Shown here piece by piece: positions 10,860-22,747 of a stretch of 64,000 bases of DNA. Location of the stretch: assembly GCA_000711775.1 (NCBI GenBank), contig ARYC01000462.1:1-64000 (forward strand), in the 5' to 3' direction. A program made the translations under genes and the position numbers. Position 1 is the first letter of the stretch; each line of letters opens with the position of its first letter. The notes beneath the pieces are model-generated. The model saw only the letters and a list, made by a program, of their open reading frames with translations, made no database searches and was not told the origin of the DNA. Source of the stretch: Oxytricha trifallax. Lineage: Eukaryota; Ciliophora; Spirotrichea; Sporadotrichida; Oxytrichidae.

Positions 10860-12535
10860 TGATTATGAGTCTCAGAGTATTTGACCCCACTATTAATTGC
10901 GGTTCCCCGCGCCCTCATTCCTGGGTCATCTGGTTTTCCTCTCATCTATTCCTGTTCCTTTTCATTCTCTTTCTTATCATTCCCATGTATTTGCTTTTCC
11001 TCCTCAATTGCCTTACTGAATCCGTTCGTCTCTTGCTCAAAGATCTCTTTAGATGCTCCAATTTGCTCCAGCTCCCGTTTGGATGTTCCATTAAAGAGGT
11101 AGCCTTCTACTTCTTTGAAGACTTCTACCATTTCGCTGAACTTACCTTCCACTTCTTGGAATTCTTGTTTAATCTGAGTAATTCCATCCTCTCTCATTAC
11201 CAGTCGTCCCATTAGTCTATTTATGGGTTGAAACCAGCTGATCCTGTCATCATGTCCTCGATAGCATGTTGCCAAATCAAATCATTCCTTACTTCCATGC
11301 CTCTTTCCAGTTCTTCCTCTTTAACAGCGATTCCTGACCTCCCTATCTCTATTTTCACAAATCCAAGTTCTTAATTGAACATCAGATAATATCTTTGCAC
11401 ATTCACTCAATCGTTAGTAAATATTTGGAATACAGGTTCTCCTGTAAGTTCCATAGCAAGGTGGTTAATTGTTAGCATTGCCATGACTCCGCAATCCTCG
11501 GGATTTGTTACTATGTGTGTCTCAGTCTTGCTTACAATTATTTTTAAAATAGAATTTTCTCCCCACTGTGACCTCTAGTCGTTCATTTATCTGTCTCGTG
11601 GATTTCTAGAGGACTGCCAATCTACCAACTGATCTTCTGTAATCATAAATCTCAAGAGTCTTTGAGTTCTTTTCTACTTTTAGAATTACCCAGTTCATGC
11701 AGTTCCTAATGTTACCCTAACAGCTCACTTGTAGGATTATTCCTTGAAATATCTTCCTGTGCTCTCCAAAACCATTCATTCTCAATTTTCTAGTTCATCA
11801 TCCCAATTATTCTCTCCAAACTCGTGACTCCATTGTCATTCACGACCACTGGTGGTAATATTAAAAAGTCCTGGTTCTTTTGATTGAATTGAACTTCTTC
11901 AATCAGTCTTGAGATTGCTTCTATGGTTTCAAAGTGTTTCAATTCCTCCTTGATCTCCATTTCATATCTAAGTTGTTTCTCTGACGACGACAATCCTCCT
12001 CTCTCACTCCATTTCTATGAGCTCTGTCTGTCATCAAATCGTCTAACGAGAGCCTTTTCAATCTTAATTCTGGTGCTTGGGCAACATACTATATTCACCA
12101 TTCTTGTTATCACCGGGCTTCAGCCTTTTTTTGCGTAGATGATTTTATCAGAATCTTGGCATTTCACCTCAGTCAAGTCGATTAGGTTTTAGAATCCCAT
12201 CTGGTCTCCTTGAATGCAATCTGTACTGTCTTCATGTTTGTCGAATCGATCTATCTGGCTATTGGATTCATTCAGCTTCTTACTTGGGTTCGACTTTTCA
12301 ATCTTCACTCTGCTCTTAAATCCCATTTGTTAGTTGAGAGGTGTTTTATAAAAGTTATCCTTCCTGAGCCCTAATACTTCTTGGTCCTTACTTCTTTCTC
12401 TGTGATTGAATCTAACCTCTTACACCTTCTCCCAGAAATCCCTCTTCTTGTTGCGATATTCCCATCTTTCTGGCTTATTCCATGTTTTCTTCACCTCTTC
12501 TTCCATCTTTCTTTTATTTGCCTCAGGCTGATTTA
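10860..12535 (-). pseudogene. LINE-associated ORF, charged/coiled-coil protein
   Basis: Minus-strand coding block of about 550 codons with several frame changes. It begins near 12510 with MEEEVKKTWNKPERWEYRNK, continues through LIDLTEVKCQDSDKIIYAKK and LRYEMEIKEELKHFETIEAI, and ends in a Glu/Lys-rich heptad-like tail (KEVEGYLFNGTSKRELEQIG) near 11000. GC content is clearly above the flanks. It could be a LINE ORF1 (gag-like) protein or a separate gene. It lies downstream of the reverse transcriptase block, which is the wrong side for ORF1 of the same copy, so it may belong to a second, abutting insertion. Confidence 0.5.
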
Positions 12536-12910
12536 ATAGATTTATTCTTCTTTAATGTCACTATTTTTTAATTTTTAAATATTTTATTATAATTCTCTGA
12601 TTTCATCTTATTTTAAACATCTTAATTTACATGTTCAATTCTATTGAATTGTGGTCAAAATCTGCTTTTCGAATTCTTGATCCTTTTATTGACGTAGGCA
12701 ACTCTAAATAACTTTTTGATTGGCTGATAATACTGGTGTTCCTCTAGCTTTCTTATCCTTTAGTAAAGCCAAATCATGTTTGTTATGATTTCTATCTGTT
12801 ATTAGTTGTCCATGTCAATTAGTCTCAGCTCTCTAATTATTTATGAGAATTTCGTTGGTTTTCCCGCTAGGTTGATAAGATTACAGTGCTTTAGGTGCTT
12901 TGTGTCAACT
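12536..12910 (-). pseudogene. LINE remnant between hairpin and ORF block
   Basis: Minus strand with partly open frames but no motif that I recognise. It lies between the hairpin at 12911-13716 and the charged-protein block. Treated as part of the LINE remnant because orientation and composition match. Confidence 0.3.
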
Positions 12911-13716
12911 AAAGTGATAATAGTCTTTTAAGAGTAATAAAGTAAATCAATGCAAAATTTAACTTTAAAAAGCATGAATATGGAGTCTTATACTGTCTTA
13001 ATTCCAACTTCTTCCTCTTTATCGTTATCTTAATCATCTTTTCTTAATGTCATTGAAACTTCGAAAAATATTCGCTTTCAGCTTTTGATCTTCATAGCGT
13101 CAATAATATCACAACTAAAGATGCTGTTGCTGGAACCGCGTCTACTTCTGTCCAGAATACTGTCTATCTGGAGATCTCTCTGAGAGAGGTGGGTCCACCA
13201 TGTTTAGCCAAAACTTTGAAAATTAGAGATGTTTAATGAATTAAATTTAACACGGTTTTAATTAATAAGTATTAGATTTAAATTAATTAAGACATCTTTG
13301 ATCATTTTTCTCTATAAATTAGACCTATTATTAGAAACTTTAATTTCTGATCATTAAAACTATAAAAGTTTTAATTTGTTAAATTTAATTCATTAAACAT
13401 CTCTAATTTTCAAAATTTTGGCTAAAATGGTGGACCCACCTCTCTCAGAGCGATCTCAGATAGACAGTATTCTGGACAGAAGTAGAAGCGGTTCCAGCAA
13501 CGGTATCTTTAGTTGTGATATTATTGACGCTATGAAGATCAAAAGCTGAAAGTGAATATTTTTCGAAGTTTCAATGACATTAAGAAAAGATGATTAAGAT
13601 TACGATAAAGAGCAAGAAGATGGAATTAAGACAGTAAAAGACTCCATATTCATGCTTTTTAAAGATAAATTTTGCATTGATTTACATTATTACTCTTAAA
13701 AGACTATTATCGCTTT
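12911..13716. repeat. Foldback hairpin inserted in LINE (806 bp)
   Basis: Arms 12911-13252 and 13377-13716 (about 340 bp each) are near-perfect reverse complements around a 124-bp loop. Examples of pairing: GTGGGTCCACCATG near 13190 with its complement near 13430, and CAGAATACTGTCTATCTG near 13151 with its complement near 13460. No ORF spans it. It separates reverse transcriptase coding DNA (right) from the rest (left). Confidence 0.9.
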
Positions 13717-13724
13717 ATCACCTT

Positions 13725-15510
13725 GTGGACGTTGCAATAATGACTCATTCTATAATTTACTTTTGTTTTTCGTTGGCTAAGTCCCATCATTGTTTCCATT
13801 ACATTCTTTGTTAAGAAGATCTTCTTCTTTTTTTTAAAGTGACTTTTCATACATCTTGATTTCGTCTTTCACTTACTTAGGTCTGATGAAATGACCATGG
13901 TTCTTACTTATCTTCTTCATGTTCTTCAGAACTAAATCTCTAGTAATTTCGCTGGTGTTTGTTTCTTTTAATTAGGTATAATTCCTAAGTATTTTGTTTG
14001 GAATGTCCATTACAGTTCTAAATGCTATATATTTCAGTTGTTATTCCATCTTTTCAATATCTTCCACTTTAACATACTAAGCTGCCTCCAGCAGAGTGTA
14101 TTTGTAAATTAATAAGGATCTGATCTGTGCCATCATAATCGTGTCGCTTAATGTCTTGTTATTTGAGCTAGTTAGTTTTTGGTAAAACTCTGTTTTCTTT
14201 TTAATTTCATCCCAAGTATTTTTCAATAAGTTTTGGGTATTTAAGCATTTATTGAGTCCCAAGTATTTTGCCTATTCAACTTTACTTATCCCGTCAACCT
14301 TGAATTCTTTCTCAAATTCTTTGGCGTCACTCATAAACGTTGTCTTTTTGGTGTTAAGCTTTAAGTTGTGTGTTTTTTCTATCTCTTTGAAGCAGTTGAT
14401 GACTCTTTTTAAATATTAAGGATCCTTAATATTTATAAGATTGTCATCCGCGAATGCGATTAACTTGCCCTATTTAATCAGAGACAACAGGTCTTGTTAT
14501 TAATATAGGGCGTCTTAAAGGTAAATGTTAAATAGCATAGGAAAAAGCCGACTACCCTGGGCTACTCCTTGCTCACTGATTATCTCCTCCTCCTCGTACA
14601 TTATTTTTTTTTCCAGTATAAAGTTGTTCAATTAGATTCACATTCTCATCATCCTTTCTATTCGTTGACCTCTTCCTCAGAATTTAAAGTAGTTTGTCTT
14701 TCCAGACTGATTCATATGCTTTTTAAGTCAACTAGTAAATTTGCTTCCCTCTATTTACTTTTCATTCTCGACGTTTTAATATGCTCCAATAATCTAATTC
14801 AATTTATGTGTGAGCTTTGTTTTCTTTAAACCCATTTTAGAAATTTCCAGTAGTTAGTAATCCACTTTTAACCTCTTCGATTTTGTTTATTATTACTTTC
14901 TCCACTATTTTTGTCAAATGTGAGTTCACAACTATTGGTCTTGTATTGCTGATATCAGGGTATAAATCATTTTGATCCTTGCTAAGTAGAATTAGTCTTC
15001 CTTGTCTAATGTAGTCTGGAATCTATCCGTCATTTAGCCAACTTGCTACTTTCTGGCATGTCGTCTTTAAAATGTTTTATGATTTTAGTAGCCTTCTCCC
15101 ATCAAACCCGTCTGGACCAACAGCTTCATTGAAATTACACTCTTTAACTCCTTTTATAACCTCATCCTCATTGCAAAAGTTCTAATCATCCTTTTCACCT
15201 TACATAATTGCATCCCTCTTGTTCTCTTCTTGATTTTTAGACTCTCTCTTGTCTTTGAATATCTATCCATAGAAGTCTAATGTTTATTTCACCCAATTCA
15301 ATTCTCTCTTCCTTATGGTAATTTCTTTTATTTGCGAGCATTATTTGTGACTTTGGTTAGTCTTTTCACCAAATATAAGAATCCCTTAACGTCGTTTTTG
15401 TCCAAGCAGTGTTCTATATCCCTAAATGCTTCGTACCATTGACCTTAGTTTCCTAAAATAGATCCCTGATTTTTGTTTAATTATTTTTAACTGCCCAAAT
15501 CGATGGTTGT
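13725..15510 (-). pseudogene. LINE reverse transcriptase domain
   Basis: Non-LTR retrotransposon reverse transcriptase, which copies LINE RNA into DNA at a nicked target. Visible on the minus strand: NEAVGPDGFDGRRLL, QGRLILLSKDQND, ISNTRPIVVNSHLTKIVEKV, LVDLK followed after a one-base slip by AYESVWKDKLL, SEQGVAQGSRLFPMLFNIYL (near 14555) and the catalytic IAFADDNLI box (FADD at 14443-14454). A long C-terminal region follows, including KYLGLNKCLNTQNLLKNTWD, and ends near MSHYCNVHK. Several frame changes show it is decayed. The endonuclease of the same element lies beyond the hairpin at 15516-16486. Confidence 0.88.
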
Positions 15511-15515
15511 TGATA

Positions 15516-16486
15516 GGTAAGATTTTTGACTTTAATAAGGAGTCATATAATCTTTTGAAATCAACTTTGAGATTAATAATCATTTCTGAATAAATTATTA
15601 AGTTAAATATAATATGGGTTTGTGTCTCTAATAAGTTGAAAAATGAACTCCACTTCTCTGATTATCTCTCAAGAATCTTTTCTCATCTCACTTTTTTTAT
15701 CTTTCGAAGTATCCAGTAGATTGCTGTAGTTTAGGTCACATCTGTGCATTTACATAAATGGGAGCCCGTGTAATTTTCGAATCAATCCATCACAACACTC
15801 CGATCGTTTGATAGTTTCTGCTTCCAAGATTATATACTCTGTAGAACCGAGTATCAACTATAAATATTAGTATCGTAAATCAAAATTTTTATTTTGCATT
15901 AAAAAGTGTTGGTCTAGGAGATGATTAGTTTTCTGAATATGAGTCGAATATTTCTGATTTTGCCTAAAATGAATTTATTTTACTCTAAAATTATTTCTCT
16001 TATAAATTTTAACGTGCTCCGAAAGTTTTTCATTTTTGGCAAAATCAGAAATATTCGACTCATATTCAGAAAACTAATCATCTCCTAGACCAACACTTTT
16101 TAATGCAAAATAAAAATTTTGATTTACGATACTAATATTTATAGTTGATACTCGGTTCTACAGAGTATATAATCTTGGAAGCAGAAACTATCAAACGATC
16201 GGAGTGTTGTGATGGATTGATTCGAAAATTACACGGGCTCCCATTTATGTAAATGCACAGATGTGACCTAAACTACAGCAATCTACTGGATACTTCGAAA
16301 GATAAAAAAAGTGAGATGAGAAAAGATTCTTGAGAGATAATCAGAGAAGTGGAGTTCATTTTTCAACTTATTAGAGACACATACCCATATTATATTTAAC
16401 TTAATAATTTATTCAGAATTGATTATTAATCTCAAAGTTGATTTCAAAAGATTATATGACTCCTTATTTAAGTCAAAAATCTTACC
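15516..16486. repeat. Near-perfect palindrome with 449-bp arms, inside LINE
   Basis: Arms 15516-15964 and 16038-16486, each 449 bp, pair almost base for base around a 73-bp loop. It interrupts the LINE between endonuclease and reverse transcriptase. No ORF is visible. The arms are barely diverged, so it is young or maintained by conversion. Confidence 0.93.
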
Positions 16487-17660
16487 TTACCAGTTTATCC
16501 CTTTGAATTGTCTTTCTAACTTATCTTCAAAACATTTTTAGAAGGTTAGTCTAGATCCTCCGATGTTAAATCTCTCCCCTCTTCCTTGAAAATTTTCCAG
16601 CATTGCTTCCTTATGTACGAAATTCTAATTATTCTTTCTTTGTCTACCAATTTAAAGTCGTCATTGTTGTATTTGATTCTGAGTCTCACCAGGACTAGTT
16701 TGTGGTCTGTTAAAATTATTTGACATGTTTCCCAACTAATTGTCTCTACGTTGGAGAACTTTATTTAATTGATTCCCTATTGAATGATTTCCACTACCTC
16801 TATAATGGATTCTTTCAGACCTTCTTTGTTTAATCTTTTCCCTAATTCTTTAATGTGGTAATTAAAGACCCCCATAACCACTATTTTTTGTTTCTGGCAT
16901 TTCTGTTTCAGTGATTTTATCATATAAATTAGTCTATTCTGGAGTTCCTTGACATCATCGTTCCAATAAGGGGGGATATAAACTGTCACCATATGTAGTG
17001 GGAAACCTCCCACATTGAATATTGTCAAGGTTATGAATTATTTTAGTGTTTTTATTATTCTCATTTCAAATTTGCCACTGTTCATTACCATTACTCCCCT
17101 ATTTCTTGCCAATTGCGTCTGAGTTATATTCTTATTATTTATCCCAATTATCCTTAGGAACCTGTTTCCACCAATCCAATGAAATCAGTATATTTGTTTT
17201 CAATTTCTCGTAAAAGTTAGTTTTGTTTTAGTTTTGAGTTCAGACCTCTGACATCTTGCACGCAAATTTTTATTTCTATCTTTTTCGTGTTGATCTGTTT
17301 TTTTTTTGCTAATGACATCCTCTCTTCTCTTAGATCTCCACTTTTCCGTAATTCTCTCATTTCTTCTCACCTATCCTTCAGCTTCTCTAATAGGTTAATA
17401 GAACTCAAGCTGTCGGCTATTGTCAATCTTGACCAAAAATTTGTTTATGTTTTTAAATGTGTTGTGATTTAACTGAAACATTCTGGCTTTGAATTATTGA
17501 TCCTTGCGAATTTGGTTTTGAATTTTTAAAAATATCTGTCCTGTATTTGTTGGTACTTTACCTAGTTGGTTTGGCTTTTTTCCATTTCTGTGTATATTGG
17601 TAACTTCCTTCTTCCACTGTGTGGCTGCCGTTCCATTTCCATTTTTCCCGCTTCTTCAAT
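16487..17660 (-). pseudogene. LINE endonuclease domain and N-terminal region
   Basis: Minus strand. N-terminal basic region from near 17620 (MEMERQPHSGRRKLPIYTEM...), then IEIKICVQDVRGLNSKLKQ (near 17265), YTDFIGLVETG, VTVYIPPYWNDD (near 16975), KIVVMGVFNYH (near 16865) and TISWETCQIILTDHKLVLVR (near 16710). This is the order of an apurinic endonuclease-like (exonuclease III-type) LINE domain. In the usual GDFN motif Asp is replaced by Val (GVFN), and at least two frame changes occur. The protein would continue into the reverse transcriptase without the hairpin. Confidence 0.82.
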
Positions 17661-18341
17661 GCCAATACTTTTTTTAATTTTTGATTATTTGATATAATTA
17701 TATTGAAAAAAATAAATATGTTTTTATATATTTATTCAAATGACAAGCCACAAGATGTAGTTTCTTGAAAAGTTTTTGATATTATAAGAGATTTGTAAAA
17801 TAATTAAAATAAAACATTAAATAATTTAATAAAAGATTATTATACAAATGGAGAAGATAATAGATGAGAAAAAGAAACAAAGCACTAGTAATATTTCTGA
17901 TCAATATGATTATTAAATACTATAAAAATATTAACTTGATAATATATATATATATAAAGGTTTTTACAAGCTTAAGGGAAAATGATAAAACTACAGCTTA
18001 TGTAATTATTTATTACTTCATAATACGTTAAATTATAAAAACATAACTAGCTAATAAAATTAATTGAATGAATATGACTAGTCATTAAAAAAATAAACTG
18101 AGTATATAAATATATTTAATTTTTAAAAAAATAATATTCATTTAATATCAAAATCTGATTTTCAGTTAATTTTGATCAATATTTATATCAAATTAAATCT
18201 AAGTAAATAAATAATTTGGAAGAAGTTACTTCAAGAATTTATAAAGTCGATTAAATAACTCAGAAATTACTGAAAATGAGAAAATAAAAGTATTTGTTTA
18301 ATAATTATAAAATTAATATTCATATTAAATACTTCTAAATA
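17661..18341. other. AT-rich spacer
   Basis: Extremely AT-rich, with a TA-dinucleotide run near 17943. Nothing coding seen. Confidence 0.4.
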
Positions 18342-19623
18342 AATTTATTTTTAAATATTGTTAAATAGAGTTGAATTTGAGAAATTGTAAAATAAATAAA
18401 TAATTTAATTAATAAGTATATTCAACTGCCTTCTAGATCTAAATTTGTTCATGTAACTCACCGTTATGTTGATAGGTGTTTCTGTTATATTATTACCGGA
18501 TTGACTTTGAATTCTTATAAAAAGTCATTTGATAGATTTGGCATAATGATACTTGTGAAACTCCCATGAATTATAGGGCGATTTGACAGAAGATTTTGGT
18601 CAATTATCTGGATTTGAATCTAATCAAATTAATTATTATTATAAATCATATTTAATATAAAAATTATATTATTAAATTAATAGTTGACACATTTTACAGA
18701 TGTAAAATCCATAATCTAAAAATAGCAAAAAGTAATTAGAAGTGATTAGTAAATTAAAATTTACGGTTATTAATTAAACTTGAGTTTATGGAGTGCACAG
18801 CTAATGATCTATCGGGTTTTGCTTTGAAAAGAGCGGAGTGGATCTAATTCACATAGACTGATCTGGTTTCACCTGCGTAATCTGAAGCTACTGTGGTCCT
18901 CATAATGGATAGTGCATCAAATCCCATCTTCAGCTATAAAGACTTGTTCACTTCACTCGACAGTACTCTCCATAGAAACCACTTGCAAAGTAAAAGTTGA
19001 ACAAGTATTTTAAGCACTAAAACGACCAGTGGATGCACTATCCATTATGAGGACCACAGTAGCTTCAGATACGCAGGTGAAACCCAGATCAGTCTATGTG
19101 AATTAGATCCACTCCGCTCTTTTCAAAGCAAACCCCGATAGATCATTAGCTGTGCACTCCATAAACTCAAGTTTAATTAATAACCGTAAATTTTAATTTA
19201 CTAATCACTTCTAATCACTTTTTGCTATTTAAGATTACGAGTTTGACAGCTGTAATGTTTCAAATCTGTAAAATGTGTCAACTATCAATTTAATAATAAA
19301 ATTATTATATTAAATATGATTTATAATAATAATTAATTTGATTAGATTCAAATCCAGATAATTGACCAAAATCTTCTGTCAAATCGCCCTATAATTCATG
19401 GGAGTTTCACAAGTATCATTATGCCAAATCTATCAAATGACTTTTTATAAGAATTCAAAGTCAATCCGGTAATAATATAACAGAAACACCTATCAACATA
19501 ACGGTGAGTTACATGAACAAATTTAGATCTAGAAGGCAGTTGAATATACTTATTAATTAAATTATTTATTTATTTTACAATTTCTCAAATTCAACTCTAT
19601 TTAACAATATTTAAAAATAAATT
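18342..19623. repeat. Large palindrome (1.28 kb, arms about 585 bp)
   Basis: Arms about 18342-18925 and 19028-19623 are close reverse complements; the loop is about 100 bp. The central parts (18780-18925 and 19030-19165) are far less AT-rich than the outer parts. The outer ends contain TTGAATTTGAGAAATTGTAA followed by AAATAAAT runs, resembling the inner end of the 25.46-kb transposon repeat. No ORF recognised. Either a foldback transposon or a non-autonomous relative. Confidence 0.88.
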
Positions 19624-19631
19624 CTATGATA

Positions 19632-19995
19632 AAGGAATTTGCTCTATATTCGATTCCCTACATTTTCCGTGTCCTTGAGACACTGGCACAATGAACTAAA
19701 ACTTAATGAAATTATAAAATGTACTCAAATTTTATGTTAAAACCTTGAAAATCTATCACTGCTATCTTTAACATTTTTTATTCGGATTCGACAAGAGAGT
19801 TGACCGAACTTTTTCCCTCTTAAAGCAGTCATTAATTCATAATTCATAAAAAATCCGAAAATATCAATTATGGTTATTTAGACTTCGCTGAGCACTAATA
19901 TCGATTAAGAATTGATATATTTTCAAAACTCGCAAAAATATAGGCAAAATAAGGTATTTTTATTATCTTAATTTAAAGAGTGTGATCTTAATAGT
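19632..19995 (+). repeat. Fragment of ~380-bp satellite repeat
   Basis: Shares CGATTCCCTACATTTT (near 19652) with 31228 and CCGAAAATATCA (near 19855) with 24937 and 30778. Diverged single unit, cut by the foldback that follows. Confidence 0.65.
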
Positions 19996-20361
19996 TTACA
20001 GAATACTTCTTCTTAAAAAGATAATAAATTATTTTTTTTGAGTGATAACCAATTACAAAAGGATATTAAAGTGCTAAGGAAGAATTTTTATCGTAAGAGT
20101 AATTTTTAATAAATATAGTATAAACATTTAATAGGCTTGATAAAAAACAAAAAAATTTCAAATAAGGAAAAATACAATGAAAATAAGCTATATTAAAATG
20201 AATATTTCTCGAGACCTTTTTATCGAAAGTTTACAGGAAAAACCCCAAAACCCTTTCAGTAGTTTGATTGAGTTTTTGATTGATAAAAGTAGTCTATTAG
20301 GGCATACTTTATTAGGGTTTTGGGGGTTTAATGTTTAAATATTATTTATTTAAGCGAGTAA

Positions 20362-21413
20362 ATGCGAGGTTTGGGGTCTGTTTATGACTGTCAGTATATA
20401 GATTTTTTGTTTAAGTTGCGTTATGGATATGATGAATATAATGATCAACTCAAGCCTATCCTTAATTACACGTCTATAGCAAGGTTACTCCATAAATCTC
20501 CAGCAACTGTGAGGTCTCACTGTCTATTAGCATTGAATTTAAAGAGATAGCAGCACTTAATTCTAAGCCTAAAAGACCCTTAAAATTTTAGCAGCATCAT
20601 ATTGACTATCTTATTAATGATAAGACTCTTAAATACTGGGCTCATTTCTCTCTAGCCTAGAGGGCAGTGATGTTTCATCGCCAATTTCCTGAGCTTCACA
20701 TATCTGCTTAATCGATCGCTAACATATATAAAAAGAACGGAATATCTTACGAGACAGTCATCCGCATTAAGAAAGAGATTGACTTTAATGTACCATTTTA
20801 TAAGACTAATTTAAATTATATATTCGATTAAATTCAGAGGTCTTAAGAGCATAATATTAAGTTCATCCACGCTAATGAAGCTGTATTTACATTCAATACC
20901 TTTATTTCAAGGTCTTGGTATAAAAGGTACAGCAACATAGATGTATATGATTAAAAGGTTAAGGTATAAGCTCATGCTATTCTTGGTGGAATCAGTGAAG
21001 ATAGCGGCCTCGAGACTTATTTTATTCACCCTCGTTCTTTAAAGACTGAATAATATATTAAGTTCTTACAATAACTCAGAGACAAGTACGCTGACTAAGA
21101 GATTATTCTGTTCGTTGATAACTTGTCAGTTCATAAAACTAAAGACTCAAGGAAGGAATATGAAAGGCTAAATATAACACCTGTATTTAATGTTCCTTAC
21201 AGCCCTTAGTTCAATGGAATTGAATTATATTGGGGGTTATTGAAAGGTCATTATAAGAAATTGCTGCTCTATCACTTGATGCATGATTTAAAGATAGATA
21301 CAGTCGATTTTATTAAGAGTGCTGCTAAGAGAGTCAGCGATGAAAAAGCTAAAGTATGCGCAAGAGAAGGGAGATTTTGTGTTTATAAATAAGTTTTAGA
21401 TTTAAACGAATGA
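20362..21413 (+). pseudogene. TBE transposase, broken copy 2
   Basis: DDE transposase of the 42-kDa TBE type. ATG 20362, TGA 21411. The N-terminal region (MRGLGSVYDCQYIDFLFKLR) is better kept than in copy 1. Breaks: two extra bases near 20551 (just after ALNLKR) shift the frame. The first catalytic Asp is replaced by Asn (IHANEAV; AAT at 20874-20876, GAT in copy 1). The second Asp (FVDNLSVHK) and the Glu (QFNGIELYW) remain with D34E spacing. Thus inactive on two counts. Confidence 0.9.
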
Positions 21414-21419
21414 ATAAGT

Positions 21420-22202
21420 TCACATATTAAATTAACCCATAAAGGGATTTGGCTTCTCTTTCTTTTCTTCCTCTTAAGGCTTTCTTGAGCCTAATTTTCT
21501 TTTCTTAGTGCCAGCTCCTACATCTATGTTCACTCGTCCGCCTTTTATAAATCTTTGAAGAGTCTCTTACTCAATTCATGCTTTACTTAAGACTTTCTCT
21601 CTCTGTTTAATATACTGCGCAAGTAAATAGCAGTACCAGGTTTTTCTATAAAGTTAGAAGAGTAAGCTTACTAGAGATGAATGGATACTTCTGCAGTTCT
21701 TAGAGCCAGGTGTCGCTAATTTTAATTCCCTGCTTTTCTTTTTCTTCAGGAGAGATGCTATACTGTTTCTTATGAGTTTCTTAAATTACTTCATTTAAGT
21801 ACTCAGGTTTCATAGTTCTAAGGACACCAAAGAAGAAGTTTCTCTCTGGCAACTTATTAGAGAGTTTTAGCTTTGATGGTAGGTAGAGAACAACATCAGG
21901 ATTACTCATAGCATCTTCATAGAGGTTTGTTACTGATATTTTAGGGTAGTTAGGTATCTCGATCATTCTGATTTTATTAGACTTAAAAGCTTTTTTTTCT
22001 TCACTTAGCAACGTCTTTAAATATGATATTTTTGTTCCCTCCTGTGTTGGCAAGAACAATCTGACTATAGTCATTAAGTTAGTTATAATTGAAAACTTAC
22101 CTTGCTATATACCAAGTATCTGTAAAGGTCTTCTCTACTTCTGAATTTTCCTATTAAATCTTGAGATTATATTCTCTTCAATGCATCATTCATAGACTCC
22201 AT
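21420..22202 (-). pseudogene. TBE 22-kDa ORF, broken copy 2
   Basis: Minus strand, ATG 22202 to TGA 21420. The best kept part is VRLFLPTQEGTKISYLKTLL through LPERNFFFGVLRTMKPEYL. Both introns are present with GTAAG/TATAG ends (22065-22100 and 21646-21671, each with CTAAC). It has two extra bases near 22108, a 9-base deletion near 21620 and a one-base deletion near 21540 compared with copy 1, so splicing does not restore a full frame. Confidence 0.85.
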
Positions 22203-22747
22203 CTTGCTTCCAGTTGAAATTTCAAATTATGGATATCCTTTCTGAACTTACTTAAACTTTACTACTAAATAGGAAGATCCAACTGGAGGCCAACCTTACA
22301 TATATAGAGAAAGATGGAGGAACTTTCTCCAAGTTTCAGAGTTTGACTTCCATTTTTATCAAACTTTCTCCATTAAATTGCTCCTTATAGTAATTAATTT
22401 AATTAGGTGGAGCTCCTAATTTATTTAAAACTTTATTAGGAGGTTTAATTAAAGTTCAAAACCGTATTAGGTGGTACATTAAAAAAATAAATTTTAAAAC
22501 TAACCCTACCAAATTTGAGAGAACAAATCTAAGAGGACCACCTAACTTAACAAAAAACATTTAGGTGAATTTTAATGTATAAATTGGATGAATTAGTTTA
22601 TAAATTATCTCAAAATTTAAGAAAATTTAAACTAATGTCGCGCACTCTGTTCTTATCAAACCTCTCTAAATCTTTGATGATATGCTCTTACTTGTGTATA
22701 AAGGTAGAATTTATACAACTTATATAATTATTAATAGTATTTATAAA

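Noticed and set aside
11923-12138. Plus-strand ORFs over the LINE remnant (e.g. 10859-11215, 11923-12138, 14569-14829)
   Set aside because: They are antisense shadows of minus-strand LINE coding blocks with recognisable motifs or composition.
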